This document shows, one piece after another, positions 34,981 through 43,300 of a stretch of DNA of 64,000 nucleotides. Source of the DNA: Pelistega suis (GTDB lineage Bacteria; Pseudomonadota; Gammaproteobacteria; Burkholderiales; Burkholderiaceae_B); the NCBI RefSeq assembly GCF_013133795.1, contig NZ_JABGBN010000001.1, positions 558,001 through 622,000 on the forward strand, written 5' to 3'. Position 1 is the first letter of the stretch; every line of letters starts with the position of its first letter. Made by a program: the position numbers and the translations under genes. Under the pieces are notes generated by a model, which saw only the letters and a program-made list of their open reading frames with translations, searched no databases and was not told the DNA's origin.

Positions 34981-36315
34981 TTAAGAGCGTGCGAGTGCCG
35001 GATTGGTCGCCAGATAGCCGTCTAAACCCGTCATAATGGCATTAGCGACGACACGATGATTGTCCGTGCTACGTAAGAAGTTTTCTTCTTGAGGGTTAGA
35101 AATAAAGGCGACCTCAATTAAGATAGAAGGAATATCAGGTGCTTTAAGTACGGCAAAACCCGCTTGTTCAACACGACGGCTTTGTAGACCATTAATGCGA
35201 GATAGGGCATCTAATACACGATGACCAATTTTGAGCGAGTCATTAATTTGAGCATTGGTCGACATATCTAACAATACACTAGCGGTATTACGATCATGAG
35301 CACCAATATCTAGCCCACCAATAGCGTCAGCCGCATTTTCCTTTTTAGCGAGATAACTTGCCGCGGCACTTGATGCTCCCTTGCGAGACAGCGCAAATAC
35401 CGATGTGCCACGTGCGTTAGGATTGCTAAATGCATCCGCATGAATAGAGACAAAAATATCGGCCTTTACACGACGAGCTTTTTGTACACGAACACCTAGC
35501 GGAACAAAGAAATCAGCATCACGAGTCATGTACGCACGCATATTTGGGCGAGAATTAATGACATCACGTAATTGACGACCGATGGATAACACCACATCTT
35601 TTTCTCGTGTGCCACGAGGTCCAATAGCACCGGGGTCCTCACCACCATGACCCGGATCAATGGCAATAAGAATAGGTCTATTGGCATTGCTACGAGAGGG
35701 TGCTGTGGCTATTTGAGGTGGTTGTGGTGCAACTTGACCTTGTACTTTAGGGACAGCAGCTGTAGGACGATTAGAGTTAATTTGATTGAGAATACCCGCT
35801 AGCGGATCATCACCTGATTGTTGAGCTAAGGCAACAAGAGGGTCTTTAGCCACTTTAGGATAGAGGTCAAGTACCAGACGATACTTATAGTTGCCGACAG
35901 GTTTTAGGGTGAAGACCTGTGGCACAACCCCTTGTTTTAAATCCATCACAAGACGAACAACATCCGCACGGTTTTGAGCAACGCGGACACGTGCGATATA
36001 GGGGTCATTAGGTTTAATCTTAGAAATGAGGGAATTTAAGGCCTCACTCATACTGAGACCTTGAAGATCAACGACTAAACGATCAGGACCGTCAAGGGTG
36101 AAATGCTCGTGTTTAATAGGTGAACTTAACTCAAGCGTAACACGAGTATATTCATCAGCAGGCCAAGTACGAACAGCAAGGATTTGACTGCCTGCCGCCT
36201 GTGCAAACTTAGAGGTGACAGGTAAAGACAGCATAGCAATACCTGTTCCAAGAATTTGACGACGTGTTATGCGACGATGGTCAATGCTTGATGTGTTCTC
36301 AGTTGAGCGATCCAT
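34981..36315 (-). CDS. amiC: N-acetylmuramoyl-L-alanine amidase (AmiC type)
   Basis: This 444-residue amidase splits septal peptidoglycan. It has a twin-arginine signal (ITRRQILG at about residues 17-24) ending near AQAAG, an AMIN domain (about 45-150) that targets the septum, and an Amidase_3 domain from IAIDPGHGGEDPGAIG (zinc ligands His and Glu) through SIHADAF to LIEVAFISN. The start overlaps tsaE by 49 bp, which is unusual but needed to keep the signal peptide. Confidence 0.92.
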   Translation of the reverse strand: MDRSTENTSSIDHRRITRRQILGTGIAMLSLPVTSKFAQAAGSQILAVRTWPADEYTRVTLELSSPIKHEHFTLDGPDRLVVDLQGLSMSEALNSLISKIKPNDPYIARVRVAQNRADVVRLVMDLKQGVVPQVFTLKPVGNYKYRLVLDLYPKVAKDPLVALAQQSGDDPLAGILNQINSNRPTAAVPKVQGQVAPQPPQIATAPSRSNANRPILIAIDPGHGGEDPGAIGPRGTREKDVVLSIGRQLRDVINSRPNMRAYMTRDADFFVPLGVRVQKARRVKADIFVSIHADAFSNPNARGTSVFALSRKGASSAAASYLAKKENAADAIGGLDIGAHDRNTASVLLDMSTNAQINDSLKIGHRVLDALSRINGLQSRRVEQAGFAVLKAPDIPSILIEVAFISNPQEENFLRSTDNHRVVANAIMTGLDGYLATNPALARS

Positions 36316-36809
36316 TTTTCCCCTTTATCCGAATATGCACTCAATTCAGCGATTCTACCCGTGTCATGATAGTGCAGATGTAATAGCACATCAGGTTTTG
36401 GGAGTGATTTATCCGCTTTTTCAGGCCATTCGATAAGAACGACCGCTTGCTCTAATAAATGCTCTCTAAAACCAGCTTCTTGCCACTCGGTAGATTCATT
36501 AAATCTATAAAAATCAAAGTGATATAAGTATAATCTAGAAACTTTATAGCTTTCAACTAGCGTATAGGTGGGGCTTTTTATTCGTCCTGTGACCCCAAGG
36601 GCCTGTAAAAAGGCTCGAGAAAAAGCGGTTTTACCTGCGCCTAAATCGCCTTGTAAGTGTAAATGATAAGCAGAGGATAAGCCATTTTCTTGGTTGTAAC
36701 TAGTTGATATTTCATCATTTATTGGTTTTGCCATGGCTTGAGCCAGTATTGTGGTGGCTTCTTCGTCAGCTAAAAAAATTCGTAGTGTATGAGCGGTGAA
36801 ATGAGACAT
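36267..36809 (-). CDS. tsaE: tRNA threonylcarbamoyladenosine synthesis ATPase TsaE
   Basis: TsaE is the ATPase of the TsaBDE complex that makes t6A37 on tRNA. The P-loop is GDLGAGKTAFSR and a later WPEKAD is typical. The start is taken at ATG 36809 (MSHFTAHTL), giving 180 residues; the longer frame begins with TTG at 36842 without a ribosome site. It is the first gene of the amiC-mutL-miaA run. Confidence 0.9.
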   Translation of the reverse strand: MSHFTAHTLRIFLADEEATTILAQAMAKPINDEISTSYNQENGLSSAYHLHLQGDLGAGKTAFSRAFLQALGVTGRIKSPTYTLVESYKVSRLYLYHFDFYRFNESTEWQEAGFREHLLEQAVVLIEWPEKADKSLPKPDVLLHLHYHDTGRIAELSAYSDKGEKWIAQLRTHQALTIVA

Positions 36810-36952
36810 AATTGGGGAAAAGTTAATAAAAAATTGAAACAAATAAATTGTAAATAATTATTAATTAAGGAATAACTTTACGTTGAAAGGGTTGATGTCT
36901 GAAGGTCTTATAGCGCTGTTTTGATAAATCCATATTCCGTGAGGTAGCTTGT

Positions 36953-37870
36953 TTATGGTGATGGCGTATCGAACATAAGGCGAGCAATATAAAGCCATAA
37001 AGGGATAGTCACCATCGCTATTACTGTGCTTAATGAAATAATCGCCGCTACTAGGCGTGCGTCCCCTCCCATGCGTACAGCGAGGATATAAGCGGCTGAG
37101 GCGGTAGGTAAAGCGGCAAAGAGCACCAATGTCTGTGCCGTCGTGGTGGGTAGCATAAATATCAATCCAAGGATAATAGCCACGATAGGCATAATCATTA
37201 ATCGTACAGTCAACATCCAAGACAGTAAAACACCTTGTTGTGTGCCATTACGCAAGACAAGTGCAGCACCCACACACATTAGTCCTAGTGGAATAGTGCT
37301 ACGAGAGAGTTTATCAAGTGTATTATCCACAAACTCAGGGAAATCAATGCCTACGAAATTTAAGAATAAGCCGACGATAGTGGAAATGACCAAAGGGTTT
37401 TTGAGGATTTCTTTAAAAGGATGATTGCCTTGTTGCTTTGCCATACTATTGACGGCGATAATATTAACGATGGGTACCGTAAATCCTACTAATACCGCCA
37501 TAATGCTAACACTATCTGCGCCTGCTACCGCTGGAGCGAGAGATAAACCGATATACGTATTAAAGCGATAAGCACATTGACTACTAGAGTTTAGAGAAAG
37601 TGCGGGTGGTGTCTGGAACCATCGGATAGCATAACTTAAGCCCCAACCAATCAAAGAAAGCGCGAGACAGACAATAAACAGATGACCTGCTTTGGCTAAA
37701 GAAATAGGCGCTGCCATCAAGGATTTAATGAGGAGGGCAGGAAATAAGAAATAATAGACTAGCTTTTCAAGACCGCTAAAAAATTCAGGCGTGAAGTTTA
37801 GTTTATTCCTTAGGCACCAACCTAAAATAAGGAGTAAACAGTCAGGCAAGACGAGATGAACCAGTTGCAT
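36953..37870 (-). CDS. AEC-family permease (auxin efflux carrier fold)
   Basis: This 305-residue membrane protein has about ten hydrophobic segments and the AEC pattern: FLFPALLIKSL early, NIIAVNSMA in the middle, and LPTASAAYILAVRMGGD near the C-terminus. Members carry malonate and other organic acids or amino-acid derivatives; the substrate here is unknown. It stands alone, divergent from xerD. Confidence 0.9.
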   Translation of the reverse strand: MQLVHLVLPDCLLLILGWCLRNKLNFTPEFFSGLEKLVYYFLFPALLIKSLMAAPISLAKAGHLFIVCLALSLIGWGLSYAIRWFQTPPALSLNSSSQCAYRFNTYIGLSLAPAVAGADSVSIMAVLVGFTVPIVNIIAVNSMAKQQGNHPFKEILKNPLVISTIVGLFLNFVGIDFPEFVDNTLDKLSRSTIPLGLMCVGAALVLRNGTQQGVLLSWMLTVRLMIMPIVAIILGLIFMLPTTTAQTLVLFAALPTASAAYILAVRMGGDARLVAAIISLSTVIAMVTIPLWLYIARLMFDTPSP

Positions 37871-37932
37871 ATTTCTTTTATTGCTAAATAAGTTTTACAA
37901 TAGTATATCGTTTTTTATAGAGTGCTCGTGTA

Positions 37933-38826
37933 ATGAGTAAAGAATATATTGATGCATTTTTAGATGCCTTATGGTTAGAAGATGGTTTATCTAAGAATAC
38001 GTTAAGTGCTTATCGTCAGGATTTAAATAATTTACAAGAGTATTTAGAGGCACAGCGTCCTGCGTTAAGTTTAAAAGAGGTGGATGCGGATATTGCACGT
38101 GCATGGTTTATTGCGATGAGCCATGAGGTCAAAGCGAGTACGGCTAATCGTCGTTTGGCGAGTCTTAAGCGCTTTTCGATATGGGCACTGCGAATGGGAT
38201 ATTTTAGTGAGGATCCTACCATTGCGTTAAGCTCATCTAAACAAGGTATGCGGTTTCCTAAGACAGTGAGTGAGGCACAGGTTGAGGAGTTATTAAATGC
38301 CCCTGATTTAAACTCTTTAGCGGGTATGCGTGATCGTGCTATGTTAGAAACCCTTTATGCTACGGGCTTGCGAGTGACGGAGTTGGTGACATTAAAGACA
38401 TTGCATCTTAATTTGGATGAGGGGGTTGTGCGTGTCATTATGGGTAAAGGCGGTAAAGATCGAATTGTCCCTATTGGTGAAGTCGCAGAGCAGTATCTGC
38501 GTGACTATATGCAGAAAGCACGACCGGAGCTATTGGGAAATAAAGTCAATGATGATTTATTTTTATCTCGCTTTGGGACGAGTATGACACGCCAAGCGTT
38601 TTGGCAATTGATTAAAAAATACGCGACCCAGACCAGTATTAAAATTCCTTTATCACCCCATGTATTACGCCATGCGTTTGCGACACATTTATTAAATCAT
38701 GGGGCGGATTTGCGCGTCGTACAAATGTTATTAGGACATGCCGATATCTCTACTACACAGATTTATACCCATGTGGCGCGTGAACGCTTAAAACAATTAC
38801 ATCAAAAGCATCATCCACGTGCATAA
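37933..38826 (+). CDS. xerD: Tyrosine recombinase XerD
   Basis: XerD with XerC resolves chromosome dimers at dif under FtsK control. It has 297 residues, an N-terminal SAM-like core-binding domain and the catalytic domain with Arg in ATGLRVTELVTL, the HVLRHAFATHLL box, LGHADISTTQIYTHV and the tyrosine near residue 280. The sequence is XerD-like rather than an integrase of a mobile element, and no mobile element borders it. Confidence 0.93.
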   Translation: MSKEYIDAFLDALWLEDGLSKNTLSAYRQDLNNLQEYLEAQRPALSLKEVDADIARAWFIAMSHEVKASTANRRLASLKRFSIWALRMGYFSEDPTIALSSSKQGMRFPKTVSEAQVEELLNAPDLNSLAGMRDRAMLETLYATGLRVTELVTLKTLHLNLDEGVVRVIMGKGGKDRIVPIGEVAEQYLRDYMQKARPELLGNKVNDDLFLSRFGTSMTRQAFWQLIKKYATQTSIKIPLSPHVLRHAFATHLLNHGADLRVVQMLLGHADISTTQIYTHVARERLKQLHQKHHPRA

Positions 38827-38853
38827 TAGGGGTTCTATTATTAGAGAAGCATT

Positions 38854-39345
38854 ATGAGCAAACAAAAACACGTTTCTGAAACTCCCGCTACACAGTTTCT
38901 AAAAAAACATAAAGTAGCCTATGAAGAACATATTTATGATTATGTTGAGCATGGCGGTACTGGCGAGACAGCCAAACAATTAGGCGTTGATGAGCACCAT
39001 GTGGTGAAAACCTTAATTTTTGAAGATGAACAAGGAAAACCGCATATTGTGCTGATGCATGGTGATTGTGAAGTATCGACTAAAAATCTGGCCCGTCAAA
39101 TTAATACGAAAAAAATCCAAGCCGCCGCCGCCACCAATGCCCCTAAACATTCTGGTTATCAGATTGGCGGGACTTCTCCCTTTGGTACACGTAAAAAAAT
39201 GCCTGTCTGGATAGAAAAGACAATTTTGGATTTAGATAAAATCTATATTAATGGTGGTCGCAGAGGATATATCTTAAGCATGAATCCACAGGTTATTGTG
39301 GAGTTGTTGGAGGCTAAGCCTGTCGAGGTAGCAAATCCACTCTAA
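38854..39345 (+). CDS. ybaK: Cys-tRNA(Pro) deacylase YbaK/EbsC
   Basis: This enzyme removes cysteine from mischarged tRNA-Pro. It has 163 residues of the YbaK fold: VVKTLIFEDEQGKPHIVLMHG, the GYQIGGTSPFGTRKKMP segment, and the INGGRRGYILSM end. It lies 27 bp after xerD in the same direction. Confidence 0.92.
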   Translation: MSKQKHVSETPATQFLKKHKVAYEEHIYDYVEHGGTGETAKQLGVDEHHVVKTLIFEDEQGKPHIVLMHGDCEVSTKNLARQINTKKIQAAAATNAPKHSGYQIGGTSPFGTRKKMPVWIEKTILDLDKIYINGGRRGYILSMNPQVIVELLEAKPVEVANPL

Positions 39346-39399
39346 TATTATATAATAGACCGTTTGATGGTCGCCCATCATAGTAGTTAGTGTGTTTGC

Positions 39400-39474
39400 C
39401 TCCCCGTAGTTCAATGGATAGAATAAACCCCTCCTAAGGGTTAGATACAGGTTCGATTCTTGTCGGGGAGGCCA
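39400..39474 (+). tRNA. tRNA-Arg (anticodon CCU)
   Basis: The acceptor stem CTCCCCG pairs with CGGGGAG, the anticodon loop is CTCCTAA, the T arm is ACAGG TTCGATT CTTGT, and CCA is encoded. Confidence 0.93.
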
Positions 39475-39520
39475 GTCCCCCATTTACAGCATATATTGCC
39501 CACCATTCATATTAATATCC

Positions 39521-40363
39521 TTATGATTGAGAGGGTAAAGTGTCCCACGGATATTGGTTGCCATGTAGTTGTAGATTGAGGTCATGCTTATTTTTGAGTA
39601 CCAGAGCATAGGCCTCGAGAATTTGCTCCATGGGTAAAAGGTTTTCTAACGTTTGGATAAAGCCAGAGTCATATTTGGCTAAATCAATAACATAATTGAC
39701 GGTAAATGACTTAGTGCAAACCCCTGTTTCATTGGACTGACGCAAAGTGTTAGCAATAATATAGTCATTCTTTTTATCATGTGTCCAATGGTGGGCAAGT
39801 TGTCGAGCCAAGGTGCGTTTTATGGCAAAACAGTTAGTATCAATATGATATTGATAGTGTTGATTGGTATACATGGGTAAATGTTGTCCATTAATCTGGA
39901 GTTCGTAATGGAAAGGGTTAGGTAGCCGATTCTGGTATGGTCCGATAGATTCTAAATTGTCAGGACAGACAAACCAGTCACGGGCAAGGTAAAGATTCCG
40001 TAAAGCAAAAGCATAACTTGCAGAGGGATTTTGTTGAAGTGCTTTTATGCATTGCTCGACATGGTTTGGGGTATACCAGTTATCATCATCTAAAAAGCAC
40101 AGCACATCTTCTTTGACAAGGAATGGAGCCATCGCATTGATGTAGCTATTGGTCCATCCATCGGCACCTGTATTCATCGGTAAATAAGTGGCGATAACAT
40201 CAGGATACTTATCTAAAATTTGCTTTGCCTCTGGCCAGAACCTTTCACCATCGACAAAAATATAGTGTTTACAAGGATAGGTTTGAGTCTGTACGCTTAA
40301 GATAGCCTCTTCTAAATGAGGTCTTCCAATGGTTGACGTAATGACAGCGACGGTATTCATCAT
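39521..40363 (-). CDS. Family 2 glycosyltransferase
   Basis: This 280-residue GT-A fold enzyme begins VAVITSTIGRPHLEEAI (nucleotide-sugar binding) and has the metal-binding LCFLDDDNWYTP near residue 90. The acceptor is unknown. It lies alone between tRNA-Arg and cysB, on the opposite strand to both, which is unusual for a surface-sugar gene and may reflect insertion beside the tRNA. No signal peptide or membrane helix is seen. Confidence 0.82.
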   Translation of the reverse strand: MMNTVAVITSTIGRPHLEEAILSVQTQTYPCKHYIFVDGERFWPEAKQILDKYPDVIATYLPMNTGADGWTNSYINAMAPFLVKEDVLCFLDDDNWYTPNHVEQCIKALQQNPSASYAFALRNLYLARDWFVCPDNLESIGPYQNRLPNPFHYELQINGQHLPMYTNQHYQYHIDTNCFAIKRTLARQLAHHWTHDKKNDYIIANTLRQSNETGVCTKSFTVNYVIDLAKYDSGFIQTLENLLPMEQILEAYALVLKNKHDLNLQLHGNQYPWDTLPSQS

Positions 40364-40436
40364 ATAAATATAACCAAAAAGAATATTAAATAAGTTCTTT
40401 ATTTAATATAATAATATCGTTATTAAGAGGTATAGC

Positions 40437-41378
40437 ATGAACTTACAACAATTCCGTTACATTCGCGAAACCATTCGCCGCAATTTCAATCTGACTGAAA
40501 CCTCTCAGGCATTATATACCTCTCAACCAGGGGTGTCCAAGGCTATTATTGAGTTTGAAGATGAGTTAGGTCTGCAAATTTTTGAACGTCATGGTAAACG
40601 TATCAAAGGATTAACCAAACCCGGTCAGGCCGTCGCGGCGGTCATTGAACGGATTATGCGTGAAGTGGACAATCTAAAACGAGTCAGTGATGAATATGCC
40701 AGACAAGATGAAGGTGAATTAATTATTGGTTGTACCCATACGCAGGCACGTTATTTTTTACCTGAAATTATTCTGAATTTTAAAAAGCGTTTTCCTAAAG
40801 TGCGTGTTTCATTAGCCGAAGGTAGCCCTCAACAATTAGCTCAGATGGTGTTGTCTGAAGAAGCAGATGTAGCGGTGGCAACAGAGACTTTATCATTAGT
40901 CCCCGGACTGGTAACTTTCCCTTGTTATGAGTGGACGCATACGATAGTGGTTAAGCCTGACCATCCTCTGACAGAATTGACCTCTAGTCAGGCACGTAAT
41001 ATTAGCTTAGAACAAATTGCACAATATCCTATTATTACTTACGATAGTGCTTTCTCTGGGCGTAAGACGATTGACGCTTGTTTTGAAGAGGCCAATATTA
41101 AGCCAGACATTGTCTTAGAGGCGATTGATGCGGATGTGATTAAAACCTATGTCGATGTTGAATTAGGCGTAGGGATTATTGCTGGTATGGCATTTAATCC
41201 ACGACGAGATTCCAATTTAGTCGGTATCCCTGTTGGGCATTTGTTTGGTAAACATATATCTAAGATTGGTTTGCGTAAAGGGGTGTTCGCCCGTGATTAT
41301 GTGTATGAGTTTATTCAAATGTGTTCACCAAGTTATGATAGAGCACAAATAGAAGAGGAATTAAATCCAAGCAAATAG
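40437..41378 (+). CDS. cysB: LysR-type regulator of the CysB/Cbl group
   Basis: This 313-residue regulator has the CysB-type N-terminus MNLQQFRYIRE followed by the helix-turn-helix NLTETSQALYTSQPGVSKAI and the domain start GLQIFERHGKRIKGLT. The ligand-binding half carries GCTHTQARYFLP. CysB senses N-acetylserine and controls sulphate assimilation; Cbl is a close alternative. It has its own terminator. Confidence 0.88.
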   Translation: MNLQQFRYIRETIRRNFNLTETSQALYTSQPGVSKAIIEFEDELGLQIFERHGKRIKGLTKPGQAVAAVIERIMREVDNLKRVSDEYARQDEGELIIGCTHTQARYFLPEIILNFKKRFPKVRVSLAEGSPQQLAQMVLSEEADVAVATETLSLVPGLVTFPCYEWTHTIVVKPDHPLTELTSSQARNISLEQIAQYPIITYDSAFSGRKTIDACFEEANIKPDIVLEAIDADVIKTYVDVELGVGIIAGMAFNPRRDSNLVGIPVGHLFGKHISKIGLRKGVFARDYVYEFIQMCSPSYDRAQIEEELNPSK

Positions 41379-41394
41379 CCTCTTATAGCGTATG

Positions 41395-41424
41395 AAGGTC
41401 GTTCCGATGGAGCGACCTTTTTCT
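41395..41424 (+). terminator. Terminator of cysB
   Basis: An 11-bp stem from AAGGTCGTTCC to GGAGCGACCTT (one G-U pair) with a three-base loop is followed by TTTTCTTT. Confidence 0.85.
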
Positions 41425-41519
41425 TTGTAACGAAAAGAAAACGAGGGTGTGTTGGGGGTTTTATCTATGTTATCCTTGTTGGTGAGTATTTTTTTGTTAA
41501 CTCATAAGGAGTATCGAAA

Positions 41520-41972
41520 ATGTCAATGAAACAATATGCATTAGCGGGTTTATTTACCTTAATGGCTGCACCTGCCATGGCGGCAGAGTGTTCAGTAGTG
41601 GTTGAGTCTACTGACCAAATGCAATTTAACACCAAAGAGATTGTAGTGAGCAAAGCGTGCTCTGCTGTTGAAGTCGAGTTAAAGCATGTAGGCCAAATTC
41701 CTAAAGCAGCCATGGGTCATAATATCGTTATTGCCAAGGCAGAGGATGCGGCTGGCGTGATTGCGGATAGTATGGCAGTGGGTGTGGATAAAGACTATGT
41801 TAAAGCGGACGATGCGCGTATTTTGGCGCATTCTGCGTTGATAGGTGGTGGTGAGTCAACTAAATTTAGTATTGATCCCGCTAAACTTGAAAAAGACGGT
41901 GCTTATGAGTTCTTTTGCACATTCCCAGGGCATGCTGCCATGATGAAAGGTGTGGTAAAAGTGACAGACTAA
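41520..41972 (+). CDS. Azurin (periplasmic blue copper protein)
   Basis: This 150-residue cupredoxin has a signal peptide ending MAAPAMAA and the copper ligands of azurin: His in AAMGHNIVIA, then Cys, His and Met in FFCTFPGHAAMMKG. A conserved disulphide pair (Cys in AAECSV and SKACSA) is present. It would carry electrons in the periplasm, for instance to a nitrite or peroxide reductase. AAGGAG 8 bp upstream supports the start. Confidence 0.93.
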   Translation: MSMKQYALAGLFTLMAAPAMAAECSVVVESTDQMQFNTKEIVVSKACSAVEVELKHVGQIPKAAMGHNIVIAKAEDAAGVIADSMAVGVDKDYVKADDARILAHSALIGGGESTKFSIDPAKLEKDGAYEFFCTFPGHAAMMKGVVKVTD

Positions 41973-42023
41973 TCACGCTATAACGTGATTTAGCACTCAG
42001 GCACATATTGAGTGCTTGTGTAG

Positions 42024-42059
42024 ACCTCCATAGACTGAATTCAGTTTGTGGAGGTTTTT
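42024..42059 (+). terminator. Terminator of azurin
   Basis: A 7-bp stem (ACCTCCA / TGGAGGT) enclosing a smaller ACTGAATTCAGT hairpin is followed by five T. Two weaker hairpins lie just before it (41970-42015). Confidence 0.8.
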
Positions 42060-42183
42060 GTTTGTGGGGTAGGATAAAGTGATCCTAGGGAGATGTTAAA
42101 AGAGGGGGAGTTGTGGTAGATATATTGCTTATGTGGTTATTAAATAATAAATAACAGTAGATTAGACAGGAGGTGTTTTGAAG

Positions 42184-42203
42184 TATATACTTTTATGTAT
42201 ATA
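42184..42203. promoter_or_regulatory. Inverted repeat upstream of vapBC, candidate operator
   Basis: TATATAC and GTATATA are separated by six bases, 22 bp before the antitoxin start, where VapB proteins usually bind. Confidence 0.5.
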
Positions 42204-42224
42204 TTCAATAAAAGGTGTATGCTG

Positions 42225-42473
42225 ATGAGAACTAAACTATTTAAAAGTGGCAATAGTCAAGCAGTAAGAATTCCGGCTACTTACCGATTGGAGACAGAAC
42301 TGGCAGAAATTGAGCAGCTAAGTACAGGTCAATTATTGATTACGCCTATCTATCAAGAGAAAGAAAATAGAGCAGATAGGCTAATAGCTGTGATGAGTGG
42401 ATTCTCTGCGGATTTTGTTGAGCATCTTGAGCGAGATAGGTATCAACCAGTACAAGAAAGGGAGGAGTTTTAG
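42225..42473 (+). CDS. vapB: VapB-type antitoxin (AbrB fold)
   Basis: This 82-residue protein starts MRTKLFKSGNSQAVRIP, the signature of the SpoVT/AbrB DNA-binding fold of VapB/MazE antitoxins, with an acidic C-terminus that would bind the toxin. The ATG at 42225 has AAAGGTG 8 bp upstream and is preferred to one at 42195. The stop is one base from the toxin start. Confidence 0.88.
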   Translation: MRTKLFKSGNSQAVRIPATYRLETELAEIEQLSTGQLLITPIYQEKENRADRLIAVMSGFSADFVEHLERDRYQPVQEREEF

Positions 42474-42474
42474 T

Positions 42475-42882
42475 GTGATTTATATGTTAGACACTAATAT
42501 TATTATTTATCTTTTAAAGGGATACCATAAGCAGATTGCTGAACGCATTCGATTGCTTGAAGATAAAGATAAACTGGTGATGAGTTTTGTAACGTATGCG
42601 GAGTTACTTTACGGAGCAAAAAAGAGTAGCCAACCCTCTGTTAATTTGACGAGAATTGAAGAGCTCAAAAGCATTATTCAGGTAGCGTATAACGTCAATT
42701 TTTCGCTATGTGATTATTATGCTGAATGGTTTTTTAAGCTAAAAAAACAAGGAATACTAATCGGCAATAATGATTTATGGATAGCCAGTCATGCATTAAG
42801 TGAGAAAGCTGTACTCGTGACAAACAATACACGAGAATTTGAAAGAATTACAACATTAACAATTGATAATTGGACGACTTAA
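42475..42882 (+). CDS. vapC: VapC-type PIN-domain toxin
   Basis: This 135-residue PIN ribonuclease starts at a GTG (42475) behind GGAGGAG. The acidic residues are visible: Asp in YMLDTNIIIYLL, Glu in TYAELLYGAK, Asp in NNDLWIASHA and the end motif VTNNTREFERI. An intact pair with vapB. It differs in family from the PIN gene at 17526. Confidence 0.88.
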   Translation: MIYMLDTNIIIYLLKGYHKQIAERIRLLEDKDKLVMSFVTYAELLYGAKKSSQPSVNLTRIEELKSIIQVAYNVNFSLCDYYAEWFFKLKKQGILIGNNDLWIASHALSEKAVLVTNNTREFERITTLTIDNWTT

Positions 42883-42905
42883 TAATCGCTAAGCAAAATA
42901 GCATC

Positions 42906-42933
42906 ATGTCTGTCGTATCCTTACGACAGACAT
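42906..42933. repeat. Perfect 12-bp inverted repeat after vapC
   Basis: ATGTCTGTCGTA and its reverse complement flank a TCCT loop, 24 bp after the vapC stop. TATATATA follows instead of a T run, so it is an RNA hairpin of uncertain role (weak terminator or stabiliser). Confidence 0.6.
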
Positions 42934-43087
42934 ATATATATAACAGCATAAAGCTGAAATAAATACATACAGCCGACAAAAAAATCCCTATACTGAATAC
43001 ATAAGAAATCAAACTTAAAGTGATTTCTTAAGAATTTGAATGACAGATTGGCGTTGTTTTTAGATAGTCAGTAGGTGTATCAAAAGC

Positions 43088-43151
43088 CTAAAATGTGGTA
43101 ATAAAACATCAAAAAGTGGTGTAAAAGCTACAAAATTAGGCATAAAAACCA
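43088..43151. promoter_or_regulatory. Three degenerate 21-22 bp repeats upstream of the porin
   Basis: Units of 22, 21 and 21 bp share the pattern CaAAAA, (T/G)GGt, then TAAAA and (C/A)c(A/T). A spacing of two helical turns fits an OmpR-family regulator binding in tandem; that is inference. Confidence 0.35.
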
Positions 43152-43300
43152 CAAATTGCAAACTTTCTTAACGATAATCCTAGTCAGTTGCTCAAAAATT
43201 TGTTGGAATAGCTATAACTTCCCTTTGTGGAAAATTTTCGAGAATGGTGAGCTTGGATAGACACTGTTCAGATTAATCAAATCTTACGGAGATTTAACAA

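Larger units (their letters stand above)
42883..43300. other. Gene-free stretch between vapC and the first porin
   Basis: This 418-bp stretch holds a perfect hairpin (42906-42933), an inverted repeat TAAGAAATC / GATTTCTTA (43002-43030), three degenerate 21-22 bp repeats (43088-43151) and the porin leader, with a possible -10 TATAAC at 43213-43218. No open frame of note. Confidence 0.65.

Noticed and set aside
37933-38826. XerD-like gene as an integrase of a mobile element
   Set aside because: Sequence and length fit the housekeeping XerD, and its neighbours are backbone genes.
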